Part shown: one piece after another, positions 11,546 through 29,200 of the stretch
How the letters are laid out: every line of letters begins with the position of its first letter
How positions within the stretch are numbered: position 1 is the stretch's first letter
NCBI GenBank assembly: GCA_012845835.1
Contig: JABAKD010000005.1
Coordinates: 5,544,155 to 5,608,154 of the forward strand
From: Undaria pinnatifida
Lineage: Eukaryota; Sar; Phaeophyceae; Laminariales; Alariaceae
Direction: 5' to 3'
DNA length: 64,000 nucleotides
Notes under the pieces: model-generated
The model's input: only the letters and a program-made list of their open reading frames with translations
Database searches by the model: none
Told to the model about the DNA's origin: nothing
Position numbers and translations under genes: made by a program

Positions 11546-14500
11546 ATGTCTAGGGATGCCACGGAGTTGCCCTTGGGTTCAACGGCAGCGGGAGGGAACC
11601 GGCTTCTCGCTGAGCCCGCTTTCGAACTATTGCTTTCGGAGATTATTGCCTACACGGGGGCATACGTCTCCCACACGGCGGCAAGCCGAGCGACAGATGT
11701 GTTGAGAGCATCCGAAGCTGGCGGGCCAGAGGAGGACGAGCTAGGAGACCGGGTCGGAGGTAGCGAAGGGAGTGAAGATAGTGACGGTGGGGTACTTGTT
11801 GAGCCGAGTCCGGCGTCAGTTGGAGTCGGAAACGCGCTGCTTCCGGTGAGCTTCTCCGCAAACACTGCTCTGCGACTCAGGCAACGGTGCTTGTACTTGT
11901 AGTTTGGCGCTGCTGTCGCCGCTGTATGATATGATAAGACTCCCATCGCCATCGCCATAACGACACACGGAGAAAGATCAAGAATAAGACGCCGTACGTA
12001 GGGGCAACCTGAATAGAATATGCCATCCCCTCCCCCTCAGCTGTTTTGCCCGGCTCCTATGTATGATACGATGTTGGGAGACTGGCTGCTTGTGCATTCC
12101 CTCCCCCTCAGCTGTTTTGCCCGCGGCTCTTATGTATGATATGATGTTGGGAGACTGGCTGCTTGTGGTAAACGCAGCTGTTGCAGCCCGGCGGTGGCTG
12201 TTCAGCAAAATGTAGCAAGGTCTGCCCTCGTGATGGCAACCCTCGTGATCTCGTAATAGCGCAGTTGAAATCCACTTTCGGTTACCTCCAACCAAAGCAA
12301 AGGCTTCCAGCAGTTTCCCCCCACACGCGCGTCATGAGGAAAACAGGATAATCTTGAGTAAACATTTCAGTGTTGAAATTTCTGTCACATGCTATTACAA
12401 CCCACCGATTCCGCCACCGTAAGTCGACATGGCGCTCGTGGAGTGATTGTTGCTCCCTGTCCCCCAAGAGATTTGTCCAGACGACAGCCGAACCGCAACC
12501 CTATCGGTCGGTGTGCCTGTGTGTGGTGTGTCTCTGTCCGCCCCCTCCAGTCTGACCAGGCACATCAGATGGAGGCGCGAATCGAGAGCATGGGATACGA
12601 AGTGGGGTACCGCCTGGTAGAGCGGACGTGCCAGAGGCGCTGGATGGGGGGCGACCAGCTGGAGGCAATCAAGTTTGTCTGCAAGGACCTGTGGTCGGAG
12701 GTGAGGATGGGTGGGTGGGGTGGGTTTTCTGCGGAGCTTTGCTTTCTCCGTTTTTGTTGTCCATTTCTTGTTTTTTCTAATTATTTTTTTTTGCGTCTGG
12801 TGGGCTCTTTTTGCGGACGAGTGCAGTGGGACACCTTCCTCTTTGCTACTTATGTTGCTCCCCTCTCCCCAAAATACAGATTTCGATTTCCCAGCTACTC
12901 ACCAAGACCGCGGGATGCCCCGGCAGCCCTGGCGTGGCCGGGCATGCCCTCCTGCTTCCCCCCCCACCCCCCCCGTGATGAATGTGATTGCACCAAAGTT
13001 AGAGTATGCAGGAGAAGAATGGGAAGGGAATGCGAAGTTCGTAAAACAACAGATGGCGCAGCTAAAAAGATACTAGGATGCTCAAGTACGACGAGTAATA
13101 CAGTATTAAGAGCAGAACTAGAAATGTACCCACTTGAAACAAATAGAGACGTGAGGAAGTTGAAATGGTAGCATAAAGTAAAGAATATGCCACAAATGAG
13201 GTTGCCAGCCTTAGCTGATAGGGCTGTATCGGAGAAAATAACAAAAGGGCGAGCTCGAATAAGATGGGATAACGTAGTCGAGAAAATACGGAAGGATTTA
13301 GGGGGAGACCAAGAAAAGGTACTGTCTATAGAGAAGTTTGGCGGGTACAAGACAGAAGTAGAAAAAAAAATAGAAGGGAAAGGCTAGCGCTAAGAAATAA
13401 CATAAAAGAGGAGAAGCACTTAGATATATACGGGGGGTTGAGGGGAGATAATGGAATGAAAACGTATCTGCACGGCCCAATGGACTACGCGAAAAACCGA
13501 AACTGCTATTTCGTGCGGGGAGCCTGGACCTACCAGAAAGAAGAAAGAGATATACCAGTAGTCGGGGGGAGGGGGACGTGGCTACAAATATGTGCCCGTG
13601 TGGCACAACAATAGAGTAGGACTCACATAGTAGGAGAATGTGAAATAGACAAGGAGGAACGGGATGCGTTAGAGGAGATGAGGAAATTAGACGTATGTGA
13701 CATGGAAGAGTTTGGTAGACTAGAGAGTATCGAGAAAACGATCGCTATCCTAGGAGATGGATGGTGGCTGCAGACGGCGAAACAGGACGGGGATAGGATA
13801 AGCAAACAGTTTGTATGTAGTATATGGAAGAAGCGTAATGAGCGCCCAAACGTTGGAGATGTCTATATTAGGAATAGGAAAGGTGCTCTGTCTCGAAAGG
13901 GGTGCGTGGTAGTGGTCAAATGACGAAGGCAAACAGCAAATGAGTACCCCCCCCCCCCCCCTTCCCCCCATTGGCTACCATTTATCCTGCACAACCTACC
14001 GTACTGCACCGACCCGCATTGCGCCGCATGGAACGAATGCATGCACTCTCGCAGGTGTTCAAGAAGCAAGTGGACAAACTGCAGACCGATCACCAGGGGA
14101 CGTTCGTCCTAAAGGATAACGACTTCCGGTGGACCTCGCGCTACGCGGAAGGTGAGAGATCTCTTGCATTTCTGCCTCGCCGACAACTCGTTTGCAGTCG
14201 GAATGGGGGGGGTGGGGGAGCACTAGTGAAGTGCACTGATTTCAAACCCTTCTTGACACCCGAAAGTCCATCTTGACGATTACATGTATGTTTCGCCTTA
14301 GAAGAAATAAACCACCTGTTGGCACGTAAAACAGGCAACACATGTGGATCCGATTCCTTTCAGCAACGGTTTCCCCATCGAGTACAGACGAAACATATAT
14401 ATTTGCTAGTCAAGTGATTCAACTGGGGGATAAGCTTCTTTTAGCTTGGTAGTGCTTAGAAAAGGAGCTCACTCCTGATATTGCTGACAGAGTTGGTACT

Positions 14501-16666
14501 TCGAGCCCCAAATTATGTATTGTACTCGCTTGAAGAAATTGCCTGTGGGGTTACTTCCTGGTAGCCAGCGCCGTCTACAAAGCTGACGGCAGGCGCGGCA
14601 CAACTTCTATCGAGAAGGATTTGTCACCGCCGAGAGGAGTCTGTTGCCGTCAAGATGCATCTGAAAACGCCAGGAGGGACCTGTAACGTATGTCCATTAG
14701 AAGTACTCTTGTCAAGAAGCATCTGTAACGACCCAGAGGAGCCTGCAAGCGTCAAAACGGTTTTGTTACAACCGAGAACGAATTGGTACTTGTGTTTGTT
14801 AGAAAAGTTACCATATAGAAGCAATAGGAACCGTCAAGGGGAGCCACCAATACGGTTCTGTGGCCACTAAGAAGGGTTTGTAACCTATGTTCGTTAGAAG
14901 GCCTTCTAGCGATCTTAGGTTACAAACTTTTCTCGGGTTACAGATCCGTCTTGACGTTTACAGGTTCCTCTCGTCGGTGATACATCCTTCTTGGGCGCAA
15001 CCGCCAAGAGGGACTTGTAACCTACGCGGTATGTATTAGAAAGAAATACCTGCTAGGTGATCCTGTAGCCGCAAACCCGGATCTTTCGCCGCGTAAAAGA
15101 ACCTCTAGCCTGTGTCCGGGGGAGGGAAGTACCTGCTGGGCTGCTTTTGCTGATGTCAGAGCCCAACAGGCACTTCCTTCCAATGAGCATAAGTTACAGG
15201 TTCTTCTGCAAGGTTACAGATCCACCTTGACGGTTGCAGCATCCTCTTGTCGGTTACAAAACCTTCTTGAGCAGGTCTTTCTTGGCGGTTGCAGATCCGG
15301 CCTAACGTTTATAGTCTCCTCTTGTCATCACGCAACTGTCTCACTTTTCGGCGACCCTCGGAGGGGCTCTGATGCGGGGGGTCTACACGCCTGCGACGCG
15401 TGAACGCAACACGCGTTCCGGCTCATGTTGCGCTTTACGCAACAGGCACCGGAGCTCCAATTACCGTGTTCATGTCCTGGTTACCGGTACCATAGGTATT
15501 GAATGATGTCAACACTCCCAAGGGTTTGCACCTCAGAGGCTCGGCTCCACTAAAAACCTCCCTGCTGCCATGAAGCCTTTGTTTCTAGCCGACGCCCAAC
15601 ACAACAATACACCGTAGCATTGTAAACTTGTTTGTTTTCGAGATACCGGTATAACACTGCACAAGACAGGTTCCGTGATTGGGCACGAAATTACTACCGG
15701 TATCGTCACCGGTGATCGGGGCTTTGGGCGCGGTAGGAGTAGTAAACGTGGTACCAGTAGCAACTGTACCGGTAGCGCCTGTACCGATAGCGTAAGTGGG
15801 CTGATCCCGTATACAACGGGCGTGATCGTCGCTCGAGACGCGGGAGCAGGCCGCAGGCTCGTTCGTCTGACTTTGATGAGGCGTAGCCATCGCCCCCATG
15901 CTGGTGTCCACCATACCTGTGCGTGTTGTGGGTGAATGGTACCCGCCAGTTGGTGTGGTGATGGTGGTGTTTGAGGTAATCAGGCGCGCCTCCGTAGTGG
16001 GTGTGGTATTCAACCCACCCCCGGTGATAAAGTGATGGTCGAAAAACGAGCCAGCGGGGGGGTGTTGTCGAGGGGTGGTGTGTATTCTTCCGTGTTACAC
16101 AGTATATCAGCACGCCCGTAGTCTATCGTGCGATTTTAGTTTCGGTCGTTTATTTTTGGAGGGTATATGATACATTTGTCTTTAACCCAAACCCTGACCC
16201 TATCACCGTGAAACCCCCCAAACACACTAACGATGTTATACAATTACTACGCGTTGGCAGGCATCCGGGATGGGATGTGTATGCTTATTTTTGCAGACAC
16301 GGTTTGCTCCTATGGTAGATATCACCCTGACTTTGACCCATTCTCATCCTTGTCCCCATGTTTTCCTACGGTGCTCGCCATTGTTTTTTATTATTTCTCT
16401 TCTCTGGCGACGCTGGTGGTGGCGGCTGGGGTTACGAACCGCCTCTTGAATACGAAACTTCGACAACAACGGCGGCGGTGGCTTCGGCAGATGACTCCGT
16501 GGGGAGCCGTGACTTGGTCGCCCGCTTGCTCCAGTTGCCGTGCGGCCTTGTGAGGGGGGCGCTTGCGAACCTCGGCCTGGCGGCGGTGGTGAGGGCGACT
16601 TTCCTCGACGATCGGGGCGGGGCGTTGACCCTGCCAGCCGTGTCCTTCACCATCAAGATTCGTTGA
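11546..16666 (+). CDS. TRAPPC6: TRAPP complex subunit 6 (TRAPPC6/Trs33, Bet3-family fold)
   Basis: Core subunit of the TRAPP tethering complex, which activates the Rab Ypt1/Rab1 in ER-Golgi transport. Exons: 11546-11845, 12551-12700, 14055-14151, 16491-16666; phases agree and give 240 aa. Conserved blocks in order: 'LLSEIIAYTGAYVSH' near the N-terminus; 'IESMGYEVGYRLVER' and 'EAIKFVCKDLWSE' in exon 2; 'VFKKQVDKLQTDHQGTFVL' then 'DNDFRW' in exon 3; 'LPCGLVRGALANLGL' and terminal 'FTIKIR' in exon 4. It is longer than animal TRAPPC6 (about 160 aa) because of an acidic, Gly/Ser-rich insert (residues about 57-95), as also happens in fungal Trs33. I started at 11546 because family N-termini begin shortly before the first helix. 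The exon 4 acceptor (after 16490) has a weak pyrimidine tract and was chosen on phase and homology, so it is less certain. Intron 2 carries a retrotransposon fragment. Confidence 0.9.
12022..12167. repeat. 73-bp tandem duplication in TRAPPC6 intron 1
   Basis: Two adjacent copies (about 12022-12094 and 12095-12167) share 'CCCTCCCCCTCAGCTG', 'TTTTGCCCG', 'TATGTATGATAYGATG' and 'GGGAGACTGGCTGCTTGTG', with only a few differences. This indicates a fairly recent duplication. Confidence 0.9.
12976..13961 (+). mobile_element. 5'-truncated non-LTR retrotransposon, copy A, with oligo(C) end
   Basis: About 970 bp of the 3' end of a LINE-type element in TRAPPC6 intron 2. Translated pieces in shifting frames: 'PKLEYAGEEWEGNAKFVKQ', 'RAELEMYPLETNRDVRKLKW', 'GRARIRWDNVVEKIRKDLGG', then a C-x-C...H-x4-C zinc knuckle ('CPCGTT', 'HIVGECEI') and 'AILGDGWWLQTAKQDGDRI'. 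This is the region after the reverse transcriptase core. Stops and frameshifts (including a 2-base loss at the knuckle compared with copy B) show it is dead. The 3' end is 'AAATGAGTAC' followed by C residues to 13961. The 5' junction also sits in a C-rich tract (about 12958-12975). Confidence 0.85.
14580..15345. repeat. Mosaic of short degenerate units in both orientations (TRAPPC6 intron 3)
   Basis: Motifs such as 'CTGTAACG', 'GTCAAGA', 'GGATCTG' and 'GAGGAGCCTGTAA' recur every 40-50 bp from about 14600 to 14880. Their reverse complements ('CAGATCCGTCTTGACG', 'TTACAGGTTCCTCTCGTCGG') follow from about 14920 to 15345. The block therefore has an inverted-repeat character, with the hairpin at 15121-15181 within it. 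No coding potential is seen. Confidence 0.6.
15121..15181 (-). other. Perfect-stem hairpin in TRAPPC6 intron 3
   Basis: Bases 15125-15142 pair with 15160-15177 around a 17-base loop, and the stem can extend outward about 4 bp. The two mismatches on the + strand are A/C pairs, which become G-U wobbles in a minus-strand RNA, so the fold is complete only in an RNA antisense to TRAPPC6. It could equally be the centre of a decayed inverted-repeat element. Confidence 0.5.
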
Positions 16667-17980
16667 CCGGGAAGCCAGCTAGCTACTATACTTCGAAGTA
16701 GGGTGTTGCTCGACACCGCTAGGTCGATCGAGATTTCAGTGCAGCTTGTTAGCTTAACGCCGCTAAGTGTTACGAGGGCTGCAGTTGCAGTCTGATCACC
16801 GCCCCAGGTAGCTGTTGACCCTTCAGGGACTTCAAGAAGAAAAAAATACTACTTTATTGATGATCGCAGCATTAGCACACCGCGATCATGAGCAAATGTC
16901 GGTGCCCATGGGCAGTTGCTTATGGTCGCGGTGTGCTTCCAGAATTTTGAACATGAAAACATGAAAATATGAAAAAAAAAACTGCTCGGGAACATGATAA
17001 TAAAAATGCGATGGGCAAGAAGGCTGTTGTTCTTGGGTGAGAAACAAGGACGTGCGCTCAAATAGCAGCGAGCTTCGAGCTTCGTGCCGATGTACTACGC
17101 ACAGCGCTCCACTACCTTCCACCGCGACCTCCCGCCGCTTCTCAACCCCGATTACATATTGTCAGCCATCATCGCCGTCCTTGCCGACACCCAGCTCAAG
17201 GTTGCGCTGCTAGCCTGTTGGGCTGCCTTGCGTCTTGAACACATCCATTCTCCATCCACCTGCCCTCATCTTGTCCGTTTGATCGAACCTGCTGCGCTGA
17301 TTTTGGCCCCTACAGCAGTATCACCAAGCGGTGATTGGTTGGAGGAGGTGGCGCCCCCTGTCTCTCTACCCTTTTGCGGCGAGTGGGCTTGCGCCTCGGC
17401 CATCTTCCCCACCGTCGCCCAGCTTGCCTATCTTATTCACTCACGAGTTTTTCTTGTTCCTGCTGTGAGATCGCGAAACAGTACCTGGTGCTTATCCTGA
17501 CCAAAAGCGTTGTTCCGGGAAAAATGAACCACCATTTAATTTTTTGCGGCGAGACTTCGTCAGCCCCCATGAGCAAGTAGGTCCTTGAGCAACCTTTTTT
17601 TTCATTTTTCTTGTCCCAAAGTCTCTATTATGTGCCCCGCAGTGGCGTCAGTCAACTTTTCATTTTTTTGAATATATATAAAAAACGGCAGCCCATGAAT
17701 AAGGCCCGATTCTCAACGAATGCATTGCACGTGTCCATGAGGTATTCTTTTTTCTGAACCGCTGGACCCACGCCGTTCGTTCTCGCCCTTTGTTCAAAGT
17801 AAAACGGAAGCCATTAAGTTATACCTGGTAGGCTGTGTAATGATTTCGGTAGATTTTGTTGTGTTTTTAGAACAGCGCAGGCTGTTTGCTTGTTCCTGTT
17901 GTTCCTGTTGATGCTTCTTTGTTGTTATTGTCTCTGTTCAGGGCAACAGAGTGCACCCGGACTATGCTTTGATGCCGCGC
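16667..17980. other. Tail-to-tail intergenic region between TRAPPC6 and the YigZ-like gene
   Basis: This holds the 3' UTRs of both convergent genes. It contains the hairpin at 16875-16936, and no gene that I recognise. An open frame at 17084-17500 (+) shows no domain. The presence of 'ACTTTATTGA' and A-rich stretches is compatible with polyadenylation, but I cannot place sites. Confidence 0.5.
16875..16936 (+). other. 21-bp RNA hairpin downstream of TRAPPC6
   Basis: Bases 16875-16895 pair with 16916-16936 with no mismatch if two G-U wobbles are allowed on the + strand. On the minus strand these would be A/C mismatches, so the fold favours + strand RNA, the direction of TRAPPC6 transcription. 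The 20-base loop contains the perfect palindrome TGCCCATGGGCA (16903-16914). The position, about 210 bp after the stop codon, suggests a 3' UTR element or a small-RNA precursor. No function is proven. Confidence 0.55.
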
Positions 17981-23032
<5,052 letters not shown>

Positions 23033-23286
23033 CGCCTCGTGCTGTTGCGAAGCACATGAACAGCGCCCTCAACACGCACCGAACACAGAACAATGGTTGA
23101 TTTTTCTCGTTCGATTCGTCCCTGAGCCAAAAAGCTGGAGCAGGTCGTATACAAACCCCTCCTTGGCCTCATTTTCGTGCTTCGTGCTTCGCGCTTCCGA
23201 TTGACTGCCGGTCAGTCTCTGGTATACCGTTGCACAGCGGAGCCTGCGAACGCCTGCGTGCAAGGCCGTGCACTGGCTGATCCAAG
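23033..23286. promoter_or_regulatory. Shared YigZ-like/COG5 head-to-head intergenic region
   Basis: The two start codons are 254 bp apart on opposite strands, so this gap should hold both 5' UTRs and a bidirectional promoter. A run of 'TTCGTGCTTCG' repeats occurs near 23176-23195. No TATA box is evident. Confidence 0.6.
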
Positions 23287-26200
23287 ATGAGCACGGCGGC
23301 GGAGATTCTGGGTCGCATCGAGGATGACCCCGTCTTCAGAGGGTTCCTAGAACCCGGCTTCGATCCCGCAGCATTCGCCAGCAAGATTGTGCGGGCAGAT
23401 GTCGGAAAGGCAGGCGGAGGAGCTGGGGCTGCGGCGCTGTTGCAGGGCGAGGAGAAGGCGCTGTCTGGTGCAACCACCGGTGTTGCTTTGGGTGGGGGCG
23501 ATCAGCGGGGGGTGGTGGTGGTGTCGGCGGAAAGCGTGTCGAGCCAGGCAGAGATCACTCTTGATGTGGGTACTGTTGAGCGTGGGAGTATTGTTCTTGT
23601 TACCATCGTACCCTTGGCGTGAAACAACTTTGCAGCAGCAATAAAACCCTGGTAGCAGTCAGCAGCCTAGGTGCATGTGATCGCAACAACAAGAACAAGA
23701 TTAGACACCGGCAACCGGCAAAGCTACATAGCTGCTATATACGACTATGATATGTGCTTTATGAGCGCGAGCTTGCGTTTCAAGGGTATATACGGTTGTG
23801 CTGCTCTGGCATTGCCATTAACCTGGTACACATAGCACACCCGCCAACGGCGTCAAAACCAGTGTAATATGCGGCTATGAGACGTGCCTGGTCCGTACGC
23901 CGCAAAGGCAACTACGCACTGCTGATGTCAAACCCCGCACGACATCGTAGCGCTACCAGGTATTTTTTAGAGCCTTGCCCCTTGACCATTTAGGGTGTGT
24001 CTTAACTGGCTTCGACCTTGTTGGAACGGTCCGGACGGAACGAGGCTGGTGGCATTCGCTCGTTCCATTCCAACCTGTTTGTGTCCGATGTGGACTGGTG
24101 AATTATACTCGTATGTGGGCGACCGGCCCGAACAGATAACAGCGAGTTTCGGAGGCGAGAAAAATTGACAACATGAAATTCTCAGGGGTAGCGTTGCTCA
24201 GGGTTTGTCGAAGTTTAACCGCACAAAAGGCGTTGACGGCTAAAACACCTGAGCAACCTGCTTGCTCCGGGGGGGGGGCTTCAACAATAGCTCCCAACCC
24301 AGAGCAACAAACTGCAATCGGTTGTGGTCAGGGAACAGAGCACACACGGTATTAGGTAGCTAGCGTTCGGCTGCGAAAGCAACTGAGTTAAATCGACACA
24401 CGACGCGTATGAAAATACGTGGAAGTGTGGTGAGCTAAAGCTTTATTTTCCCCATCCGCCGGAGGTTGCCCGCACCACTAAAAAAACGAACGCTGACTCG
24501 CCACCAATGCGTAGCATGGCAGGGCCCGCCATCTCCTCGAACCAGAAGGAGTAGTTTCGTGACGCTATGGGGACGAAAGTTAGTAGCAGCGTTCTACAAT
24601 CAATCTCAGCAGGCAGGGATTTTTTAGTACTCGTACGAGTAGGAGATAAACAAGCATGACAAGCAGCTTCTCACGCGCCCACTCGCTGCCACCAAAGCGT
24701 ACAGTATCAGGGCATGTCAGCTCCTCCAACCAGTCGTCGCTTGGTGATGCTGCTGTGGCGGCGAAAGCAGCACAGCAGGTTCAATCTAGGCGGGCGAGAT
24801 GAGAGGAGGGGAGGTGGATGCTGTTGTGTTCCCAACACGCAACGCAACGCAAATAGATATCGCAGCCTCGAGCTGGGTGACTACAAGGAGGACGGCGACG
24901 ACATCTGACCATTGTGATATTGGGTTAGAAAGGCGTAGGGAGGAGGTCGCGGCGAAAGGTGGTGGAACACCGTGTGTGTGGTAGATCGGCAGGAAGCTCG
25001 ACGCTAGTTACTATCAAGCACAGGTCTTACGGTTCGAGCTCACTGTAGAGCACGCGGAGGGCCCCGTGAGCATTCTTTTTTGTTCCACATTTTCAAATTA
25101 AAAATCCTGGAAGCACGCCGCGGCCATGAGTAACCGCCCCTGAGCGTTTTTACTTTGTTTCTTTTTTTTCCCCGAAACTCTCTAGCTCAACTGGCTTTTG
25201 CGGCGGGACCGTACGGCTCGACTCTACGGCAGGGGGTACCGTCACGTGGGCAGCGACTGCTCCTGACACGCGAATATATCGCGGGGCAAGCCTCGCAGAA
25301 GACGGTGCTAGCTATCCAAGTGGTACCGTCGGGACCAACCTACGAGAAGTTGTGATATTGCCGTCGTGGCTCGACGAGGACTACTGAAACTTGTACCTGG
25401 TACGAGCATCGGTGCCACACTTTTGCTAGAAAGTATATCGCCAGAGCCTCGTTCGCAACCCGGTAGTTTGCCTCGTGAGCCTCCTGGTCAGGCCATAGCG
25501 GTATCGCGTGGCTCCTGCTGCGGGCGAGCCCTACGGCACCCACGTATGCTCCACCCCATGAGTTCTAAGTCATCCCATGTGCACCCATACCGTCGTAGAC
25601 CTCCAGCCTATGAATAAGAACCACTCCCAGCACCAATCAGTTGCCGTAAATCTCCTTCCAATTGGGCCGTTCGGTTTTTCTGCACAACATTAACTCGTCT
25701 GGGACATTTTCTTCCTCGTCCAAAATTCACGATCAGGATGGGAACGCTTGGGATCTATCCGATTTGATAACCAATGAACCGCAAGCCCAATTATTATTCC
25801 CTGGCCTCTCAGATCTCCCACTTGAATACCGCCTCCTTCCATTACTTGCGGAACGGTCCAGCTTCTCTTTGATCCTTCCTTCAATTTTTTTTCTTCGATT
25901 TTTTCTTCGTTTCTTCATTTTTCTTGATATTTCAACAGTTTGTTTCCTTTTAAATTTGGTTCCTGCCAACTTAATTCTGGGCTATTTTTATTTTTGTTGC
26001 TCTTTATATTTATAATTTTTCGTTGTGGGAGTTTTTTCATCAGCCTCTTGACGTTTCAACTGTTTCCTTCAAATTCTCTTTTCTGCCAACCTCTTTTTTT
26101 GTTTTCTTCAATCTTTTTTTTTTAGGGTTCAAGTTTAATATGGTGTATCCTCATACCAGGTCCCAGCTGAGCTCAGCTTGGCTCATCAGCTCAGCCCAGC

Positions 26201-29200
26201 AGCGCAGCGCAGCGCCGTACCGTGCTGTGCGGTGCAGTGCTGTGGTGTGGCATGCTGTGCCGTGCTGCATGCTGTGCTGTAGTTACTAATTCGTGTATGC
26301 CAGGTATCATTCGAAGTATCACACCAAGTACGGTACACCACGTTTGTACGTACTACATTGTTTTAGAATCCCGAAACATGCACTCCCAGCTCAGCTCAGC
26401 TATTGCTCAGCAGTGCAGTGCAGAGCAGCGCCGTCCCGTGCCCTGCCCGCAGTGCGGTGCTGTGCCGTGCCGTGCTGTTTCGCGCAGCGCTGTGTTTTCT
26501 TTGGTGAATAAAGTACCAGGTATAATGCAAAGTACCAATCTTCACGTTTTTTTCGTAAATTACACCCGTTCTGCCAATCAGAACGTGACATCGCCAGCAA
26601 GCACACAGCACAGCACAGGGCAGTACGCTCTGCACAAGTAGCTCTTGGCATTATCACATTGCTAGTTGCACCAAATCATGGGCCTCTTCTTTCTGCCACC
26701 TTGACATTCTGTTATGCTCTTCCTTGCTCGAGCGTAGCGGGCGGTGCCAGCCACCACCGCCGGCGAAGCGGAGCCCTTGCTTACCCTATGAGCATATGCA
26801 TGTTCTGAAACTCCTTGAAAACTTCCCCTCATTCTCACTCCACCACTAAGCACAATACCGCAGACACGCCCACCAATGCTGCGAAACCCTTAACCCCCCT
26901 CCCTTCCCTCCCCTCCCTCCTCTCCTTCCCCCCCGGGTTTCCAACGCAAACGAACACAAACGCACAAACACACAAACACACACAAACACACAGAGCATGT
27001 CCTCTCACATAACGCGGATAGAGTCCGCCATCCGCGCCCACATCCTGGATAACGAGGACGACTTCCTGGGCAGCGTGGGGGGCGTGTCCGAACTATCCCG
27101 CCGCACCGAAGAGTTCCGCAACGGTGTTCGCGAGCTGCGCCGATCCTTCATGCGGGTCAGGCGCGAGGTCTCCGAGCCCTACGAGGCCGTACGCCTCCGC
27201 ACCCAGCAGCTTAAGAACCTCCACTCGGCGACACGGCTGCTCAAGCGCGCGCTGAGATTCCTGGCCGCCCTGAGACGCCTTAGAGGGCAGGACGAGGCCC
27301 TCGGGCTCGGTGCCAGCGGAGCCGATGGGGGGGCGGGCGGAGGGGGGGGGGCAGCGGAAGCGGCGGGGGTGGCAGCGGCAGCAGGGAGGGGAGGGGGGGC
27401 GGACTTGAGGGAGCTTTCGAAGGCGGCGCAGAGCTTGCAGGTACCGTCTGAACGGGGAAGGAGGCGGGGGTGGAAGGAGGGAGTGGACGTTGGAGTGTTC
27501 CTCTGCGTCTGGGTCTTGGTTGCGTCGGGATATTCTGATTGGATTGGCCGGGTGCCGGTTGTGATTATTGTGCTACAAGCCGAACATCTGTCGTGACTGT
27601 TTTGTGAACCGTCAATTTTGTTTCGCCTCACCGCCACCGCCGATCCCCTCATCCACCTCCCTCTCGTTTTTTTCCGGCAGGAGCTAGAGGGCACTCTCCG
27701 CGACCCCGAAGTAGCCGAGCTCGAGGTGGTCGGGCGCGAGCGACCCTATGTGGAGGCCTGCGGCGCGGCGGTCCGCAGAATGTCGGCCGACCACCTCGCC
27801 CGCGGGCTGAAGGCGCTCAACCAGACCGACATTGGAGGTTCCCTCCAGGTACGTGACGCCGCCGCCGCCAACGCTAGAGTGGCGGCCGGCCCCGCCACCA
27901 CCGCCGCGACGTTCCGGTGTGGTGCGGTGTAATACGATGCGGTACGGTAGGGGCCCCTAGAGTAGTACGGTAGGAGCTGCTACGGCAGTGCGGCAGCCGC
28001 TGTGCGTTTGAGTCGCTTGCGTGCGTTTTGCTCACATTGCATTCATTGCGTGCCTTGCGTGGCTTGCATGCATTGCGTGCATTGCATGCGTTGCGTGTGG
28101 TGCATGCGTCTGTTATGCTCGGTAGGCATCCCGGGGAGGGTCTCGATGCGCGTACACCTCGTTCTGTTTTTGGTTTGTTGGCGCAAGGTAGGCGGGGGTG
28201 GGGGGTGGCGGAGGGGGGGCGTTTGTCGGCAAACTTGGGCCATAGAGGATCCTCAGTAACGGAACAAACCTGTACGGGTGCTGTCGTCATCATAGTGGCA
28301 GCGGCGGAGAGGGAAACGCACTCCCCAATACATTACCTCAATCATCAACATTGTGTTCTCTTCCCGGCGTATCAGCAAGCAACACTCGCTGCTGTCGCCG
28401 TAGATCTATGATTTGTATCTACAGCTATGCGTGACGTGCACATGGAAAATACCCCCCCCTGCGACAGGGATTGGTCCACACGCACCGACCCCCTCCTCTC
28501 ATGACTCCCCCCCGCAACTTACAACCCGCGCCCTACAACCCTTGCCTCCCTCAACCCTCACTCCCCTCTTCTCGCTCCCCTCCCTTCCACCCCTCTCATG
28601 TGTGCGTGTCATTGTGTCGGTGCCTCTCTGTCTCTGTGTCCGTACGTATGTGTGACCTCGTCCACCAAGGTGTTCTTCAACCTCGAATGCCTGCCTGCAA
28701 GAGTGAAAGCGTGCGTCGCGCACCTGGCCGACGAGGCGGACGCCGCCGCCTCCGCGGCGCTCCAACCCGCCGCATTGGCCGACGCTACCTCGGCCGGCCT
28801 TACCTCTGCTGCCACCGCCGCGCCGGGCAGCCCCGTCCCTGGCGGCGGCGGCGGCGCTACCGGTAGCGGCAGCGCCGCAGGCGCCGCCGGGGGCGGACGG
28901 GCGCCTTCGGCGCGGGACGCAGGGGCGGCCGCCGCCAGGCGGCGCTCCGCGCGCATGAGCGCCCTGGCGGGACGCCTCGCGGCGTCCCTCTACAGCACGT
29001 CGATGGAGGCCTGGAGCCTCCAGCGGGTGCTGGACAAGAAGAGGGACCCGACGACCCGCGCACTGCTGGATGCCACTGTCCGGGGCGATCGGGGGGCCGA
29101 ACTCGGGGCGGGCGCGTACCGCGCCTTTTGGGACGAGCTGTGCCTTGCCGTAAGGGGCGCGGTGGAGCGGGCACTTCTTGCGGAGGGGGTCGGGGGCGGG

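Noticed and set aside
17084-17500. 138-codon open frame between TRAPPC6 and the YigZ-like gene
   Set aside because: No domain recognised, and it lies in the shared 3' region of two convergent genes.
28598-28669. In-frame extension upstream of COG5 exon 4
   Set aside because: It precedes the acceptor that joins 'GGSLQ' to 'VFFNLE', a conserved junction, so it is intron.
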